Origin: an uncultured Lachnospiraceae bacterium | GTDB lineage: Bacteria; Bacillota; Clostridia; Lachnospirales; Lachnospiraceae | Assembly: GCA_947591115.1 (NCBI GenBank) | Contig: CANQCX010000069.1 | Location: forward strand, 1-9,045 | Direction of reading: 5' to 3' | DNA: 9,045 nt | Shown: positions 5,690 through 9,045 of the stretch, piece after piece | Layout of the letters: each line of letters begins with the position of its first letter | Numbering within the stretch: the stretch's first letter is position 1 | Program-made: the position numbers and the translations under genes | The notes under the pieces: model-generated | Told to the model about the DNA's origin: nothing | Seen by the model: only the letters and a program-made list of their open reading frames with translations | The model's database searches: none

Positions 5690-8194
5690 TCAGCCTCTAA
5701 TCTTAAACGTGCCGATCTGGTTTGCCAGCTCCTCAGCGGAAACCGTCAGCTCCGCAGATTCCGTTGCTACGGTTCCGCTGTTGGACAGCAGATGATTTGC
5801 CTGCTCCACCAGTACGTCGGAGGAGGAAAGGATCTGCTGCGAACTTGCCGCCTGTTCCTCCGAAACCGCCGCCACCGTTTCCGCAACGTTTTCTACGCTT
5901 TCGATCTTGCGGATCATCTTCTGCATCAATTCGCCGACTACGGCAATATTTCCGAATATCGTATCAAATGTCTGCGCCGCGTTTTCAATGAGCTTGCTGC
6001 TGCTGTTGATGTTGTCCACGCTGGTATTTGCCTGTGCGATGACATCCCCGATGGACGCCTTAATATCCAGAACGAGCTGGTCAATATGCTGCACCGACTC
6101 CATGCTGGTATGCGCCAGCGTACCGATCTCCGAAGCGACAACCGCAAAGCCGCGTCCTGCCTCTCCGGCCCGCGCCGCTTCAATGGAAGCGTTTAAGGAC
6201 AGCAGGTTGGTCTCGTCCGCGATTCCGCCGATGACTTTGGTAATATTGGTAATTTCCTCCGAAACATTTCCTACTGCGTCAATGGCATGCTGCAAAGACT
6301 GTACGGACTGGTTAATATCCTGCATTGCCGTACTGATATCCACCATGACCTCTTTTCCTTTTTTGGAGATCGTAATGGTTTCATCCATTTTGCTGCTTAC
6401 CACATCCCCGTCGCCCTTCGTGTCCGCCACTACCATAGACAGCTCCGTAGCGCTCTGGGCAATATAATTGATGGACTGGGAAAGCTGCTCCACCGTTGCG
6501 TTTAACTCCTTCATGGATTCGTTCTGCCTCATGGAAGCGGAATGCATCTGGTCGGAAATATCCTTGCTGCTGTCCGCCTGCGTATGCAGGGTGCTGGAAA
6601 CGCCGTTGATGGATGAGATCATTTTGCACATCGACTCGATAAATCTTTCCACACACCGGCTCATGACTCCGATCTCATCATTGCTCTTTGTATGGCATTT
6701 GATGGTAAAATCTCCGTCCGTCATCGTTTCGATGATCTGTGTCAGCCGTTTTACCGGCCGGATTACAACATGGGTAACCCGCTCGATCAAAACCGTCAGA
6801 ACAAGCACCGACACAATGCCGAATAAGATCATGATATTCCGCAGACGGTTCAGATCCTGATAGATCAGCTTGGTCGGAATAAAGGAAATCAGAACCCAGT
6901 CCGTACCGTCAATTTTTTCAAATACCGTCATATTGCCGCTGATTTCCGTAATCGCAAGATCGTTTTTTTCGATCTTTGACGCCGCCAGCTTCATAAACGG
7001 ATCGTCCAGCTCCTCCATTTTCTTGGAAATCAGTCCGGTATCGCGCGCCGCTAAAACCGTATGATCCGCCGCGTTGACAAGAACCGATTCCGCGCCGTCC
7101 ATTTTGACAAAACTGTTGACATAGACGCTGATCTTATCCAAAGAAAGATCCGCCGAAAGCACATACACGTCATCCGCCTTCAGCATTCCGCACGCACTGA
7201 TGACCTGCGCGCCGGAATCGTTGGTATAAGCATTGGTAAATCCCAGATTTACCCTGCTAAGTCCCTCCTTGTACCACTCGGAATTCAGGATCTTTTCCGC
7301 CTCAGCCTTCGGATCTCCCTCCGCCTCCGTATCCAAAGCATCCGAGAGCATCGTAATCGAAATATGACTGATCCGCACGCCAGCCGTAGAACCCGCCATT
7401 CCCATATTGTACTCTAAACGTCCATTGGCGTCGCTTTCATTATTCATCGTAAATTCATAAGTATACGTCTGTTTTTCCGGAGTCAGCGCAACCTCCTGAC
7501 GCTCCATATAACTGATATAGTCATGGTCGGGAGCGGAGATTCCTACAAGCATGGTCCGGTTTTCCTGCGCATAAGCATCAAAGCTGACCTGATAAACCGC
7601 GCCTTTTTTCATAGGAATGTCCGCCTGAACAAGCTGCACGCTGTAATCGACGGTACCCTCATTGGCAATATCAATTGCAATTTCGCCATCCCGTAGTTCG
7701 GCGGCGGCTTCGCCGTCCATCGCGGTAAGAAATTCCCAGTCCGCACCGTCCGCAAAATCCTCCGCACTCTCTAAATCCCCGTTGCGGATGAAGTTTCCTT
7801 CTGCATCCGGCTCCCTAAGTACGACCGGCTGCAGTGCCGATGCCTGATAGAGTTTTCCTTTGGAATCCGCAATGTAGATCCCGCCCGCATAATTGCTGTC
7901 AAAGCCGTAATACGCATCCAGAAACGCCTGAAGCTGTTCTTCATCAAAGTCCAGCTTCTCCAGCGACTGTTTCATCACGCTAAACGACGTCATATTCTGA
8001 TTCAGCCATGACATAATATCGGAAGCCTGACTCTCTACGGAGGTTGCCAGCAGTTCCTGCGCATCCTTTTTTATGACATTTTTGGAAACAAAATAAGACA
8101 GGCATGCAAGTACAATGACGATCAATCCTACGATCGGTAAAATGATCCCTAACAGCTTTGTTTTTATCGGAATAAATCTGCCTTCTTTTTTCAT
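5690..8194 (-). CDS. Methyl-accepting chemotaxis protein with a carbohydrate-binding module inserted in its dCache sensor
   Basis: 834 residues from the ATG at 8192-8194. Order: short basic N-terminus; membrane helix about 12-36; extracytoplasmic sensor about 37-450; membrane helix about 452-474; HAMP about 472-525; coiled-coil signalling domain about 535-834. The kinase-control tip is NLLSLNASIEAARAGEAGRG (663-682), and the tip-to-end distance of about 156 residues fits 22 heptads per arm (44H class). The sensor begins like a dCache domain (long helix, then GGIYIADSKGKLY at about 104-116) and resumes at SEWYKEGL (about 305-312), matching the RPWYKEA-type stretch of Cache pockets, followed by DVYVLSADLSLDKI. 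Between them, about 134-282 is a beta-rich CBM4/9-like module. The protein should report ligand to CheA/CheW. An ATG ten codons upstream would overlap the preceding gene; AGAGGTG favours the start used here. The gene follows a sugar-binding protein gene by 10 bases. Confidence 0.92.
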   Translation of the reverse strand: MKKEGRFIPIKTKLLGIILPIVGLIVIVLACLSYFVSKNVIKKDAQELLATSVESQASDIMSWLNQNMTSFSVMKQSLEKLDFDEEQLQAFLDAYYGFDSNYAGGIYIADSKGKLYQASALQPVVLREPDAEGNFIRNGDLESAEDFADGADWEFLTAMDGEAAAELRDGEIAIDIANEGTVDYSVQLVQADIPMKKGAVYQVSFDAYAQENRTMLVGISAPDHDYISYMERQEVALTPEKQTYTYEFTMNNESDANGRLEYNMGMAGSTAGVRISHISITMLSDALDTEAEGDPKAEAEKILNSEWYKEGLSRVNLGFTNAYTNDSGAQVISACGMLKADDVYVLSADLSLDKISVYVNSFVKMDGAESVLVNAADHTVLAARDTGLISKKMEELDDPFMKLAASKIEKNDLAITEISGNMTVFEKIDGTDWVLISFIPTKLIYQDLNRLRNIMILFGIVSVLVLTVLIERVTHVVIRPVKRLTQIIETMTDGDFTIKCHTKSNDEIGVMSRCVERFIESMCKMISSINGVSSTLHTQADSSKDISDQMHSASMRQNESMKELNATVEQLSQSINYIAQSATELSMVVADTKGDGDVVSSKMDETITISKKGKEVMVDISTAMQDINQSVQSLQHAIDAVGNVSEEITNITKVIGGIADETNLLSLNASIEAARAGEAGRGFAVVASEIGTLAHTSMESVQHIDQLVLDIKASIGDVIAQANTSVDNINSSSKLIENAAQTFDTIFGNIAVVGELMQKMIRKIESVENVAETVAAVSEEQAASSQQILSSSDVLVEQANHLLSNSGTVATESAELTVSAEELANQIGTFKIRG
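7349..7795 (-). other. Segment encoding the inserted CBM4/9-like carbohydrate-binding module
   Basis: Codes for about residues 134-282 of the chemoreceptor. The pattern is that of family 4/9 carbohydrate-binding modules: FIRNGDLES at the start, an early Trp (W153), EIAIDIANEGTVDYSVQLVQ, then a GAVYQVSFDAYAQ strand, LTPEKQTYTYEFTM, GRLEYNMG and a closing VRISHISITML strand. Exposed aromatic candidates for sugar stacking include W153, Y184, Y208, Y226, Y229, Y244, Y246 and Y262. These modules normally sit on secreted glycanases and bind beta-glucans or xylan. Boundaries are approximate, and sugar specificity cannot be read from the sequence. Confidence 0.75.
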
Positions 8195-8199
8195 CCTAG

Positions 8200-8206
8200 C
8201 ACCTCT
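8200..8206 (-). promoter_or_regulatory. Ribosome binding site that sets the chemoreceptor start
   Basis: AGAGGTG on the minus strand, 5 bases before the ATG at 8192-8194 and overlapping the TAG stop (8205-8207) of the upstream binding-protein gene. It supports an 834-residue chemoreceptor rather than the 844-residue reading from 8224, and suggests translational coupling of the two genes. Confidence 0.7.
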
Positions 8207-9045
8207 ATTGATATTGCGCCACATTGCTCTTATCTACTTTTTCAAACGGAATCAAAATATATTTTCCGTCTTCCGTAACGCCATCCATACCGGATATGGA
8301 TTTTCCTGCGGCAAGCAGCTCCGCCGCTTCAATGGCAGATGCCATCTGCGCCTCCATCGGCTGGTAGGCGGTAAAATCCATCCTGCCCTCTGCGATTGCC
8401 TGACAGCCGCCCACAGACGCGTCTACGCCCAAAAACAGGACGGAATCCGTACTGATTCCGGCTTCTTCAAACGCGGCCTCGCTTCCGATCGCCATGTCGT
8501 CATTGTTTGCCGCCACACAGTCCACCGGCCGGTTGGTTTTTAAAAAGATCCGCGTCAGCTCTTTTGCCGTATCCGTACTCCATCCCGCAAAATCCTCAAA
8601 CACGTAATGGATGGTTTTTCCGCTCTGATTCAATGTCTGCTTTAAGCCGTTTGTCCGTTCGATCGCGCCGGACGCATCTTTGGGACCCTTTAAGATCATA
8701 ACGTTGATCTCATCTTTTTCGGCAAACTGCTCTAATATGTATTCCGCCTGATACTGCCCCGCCATATATTCATCCGACGCCACGTAAATATAGCGGTCTT
8801 TCTGCAGCTGCTCCTCCTCCGGCGCATTGTTTAAAAAGACGATCGGACGCTCCTGCGCCGCCGCTTCGATCTCTTTTACAATATCCGCCGACACCGGACC
8901 GCACAAAAACACATCGCTTGATTCTTCCGCTTCTTTGATCTGCGCCACCTGCGTTTCCACAGACTGCTCGGCATAGCCTGTTTCAAAGGTATCGCCGTTC
9001 TGCTGCGCCTGCTCGCTCAGACTTTGCGACCAGCCTTCATAATAG
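8205..9045 (-). CDS. Sugar-type periplasmic-binding-like protein (Peripla_BP_4), N-terminus outside window
   Basis: The frame is open to the right edge, giving about 280 residues of a protein family usually 310-360 long; the signal peptide and first strand are missing. The visible part starts YYEGWSQSLSEQAQQNG, then QVAQIKEAEESSDVFLCGPVSADIVKEIEAA, the usual first-lobe pattern, followed by PIVFLNN, a second-lobe VAANNDDMAIGSEAAFEEAG, then FLGVDASVGGCQAIAEGRMDFTAYQP. These match ribose/galactose-type (type I) substrate-binding proteins; the GVDA and NNDDMA stretches recall glucose/galactose-binding MglB. In Gram-positives such a protein would be a lipoprotein or membrane-anchored. Ligand identity is not determined. 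The chemoreceptor gene follows 10 bases downstream, so it may present a sugar to that receptor, as MglB does to Trg, or serve an ABC importer encoded to the right. A GTG at 8958-8960 is an internal codon, not the start. Confidence 0.85.
   Translation of the reverse strand, partial: YYEGWSQSLSEQAQQNGDTFETGYAEQSVETQVAQIKEAEESSDVFLCGPVSADIVKEIEAAAQERPIVFLNNAPEEEQLQKDRYIYVASDEYMAGQYQAEYILEQFAEKDEINVMILKGPKDASGAIERTNGLKQTLNQSGKTIHYVFEDFAGWSTDTAKELTRIFLKTNRPVDCVAANNDDMAIGSEAAFEEAGISTDSVLFLGVDASVGGCQAIAEGRMDFTAYQPMEAQMASAIEAAELLAAGKSISGMDGVTEDGKYILIPFEKVDKSNVAQYQ

Noticed and set aside
5907..6467. Open frame of 186 codons on the plus strand opposite the chemoreceptor gene
   Set aside because: It is antisense to the highly conserved signalling domain, has no ribosome binding site of note, and its translation resembles no protein. 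Long mirror frames are common opposite GC-rich coding DNA.
8195..8224. Upstream ATG giving the chemoreceptor ten extra residues
   Set aside because: That start would overlap the end of the binding-protein gene and lacks a good ribosome binding site, whereas AGAGGTG is correctly placed before the ATG at 8192-8194.

Overview
The window looks like chromosomal DNA from a low-to-moderate GC member of the Clostridia, most likely a Lachnospiraceae-type Firmicute. The grounds are strong AGGAGG-type ribosome binding sites, short intergenic gaps, the style of the chemoreceptor signalling tip, and an Lnr/Nat-like two-component/ABC-2 exporter cassette. I see no rRNA, tRNA, CRISPR array, insertion sequence or phage gene.

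Left part (1-2290, all minus strand): the first 26 bases hold the first eight codons of a probable elongation factor P gene (efp), which has its own promoter and ribosome binding site. Upstream of it lies rpiB (ribose-5-phosphate isomerase B). Upstream of rpiB lie a NarL/LuxR-type response regulator and a HisKA_3-type sensor kinase. Kinase, regulator and rpiB are closely spaced and probably share a transcript.

Middle (2291-5670): a 173-base divergent regulatory region separates the kinase gene from a plus-strand operon of one ABC ATPase and two ABC-2 permeases. The five genes match the gene content of LnrJKLMN/NatKRAB-type drug or peptide efflux modules, in which the kinase/regulator pair controls the exporter. 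The divergent region carries a 22-bp near-palindrome that covers the -35 box of the kinase promoter and lies just upstream of the exporter promoter. It is a good candidate operator for the response regulator.

Right part (5690-9045, minus strand, convergent with the exporter operon): a two-gene unit made of a sugar-type periplasmic-binding-like protein (N-terminus outside the window) and, 10 bases downstream, a large methyl-accepting chemotaxis protein. The extracytoplasmic sensor of the chemoreceptor looks like a dCache domain with a whole carbohydrate-binding module (CBM4/9-like) inserted in its membrane-distal half. A GC-rich stem-loop sits where the two convergent units meet. The embedded carbohydrate module, paired with an adjacent sugar-binding protein, is the most unusual thing here and suggests a receptor that senses poly- or oligosaccharides directly.
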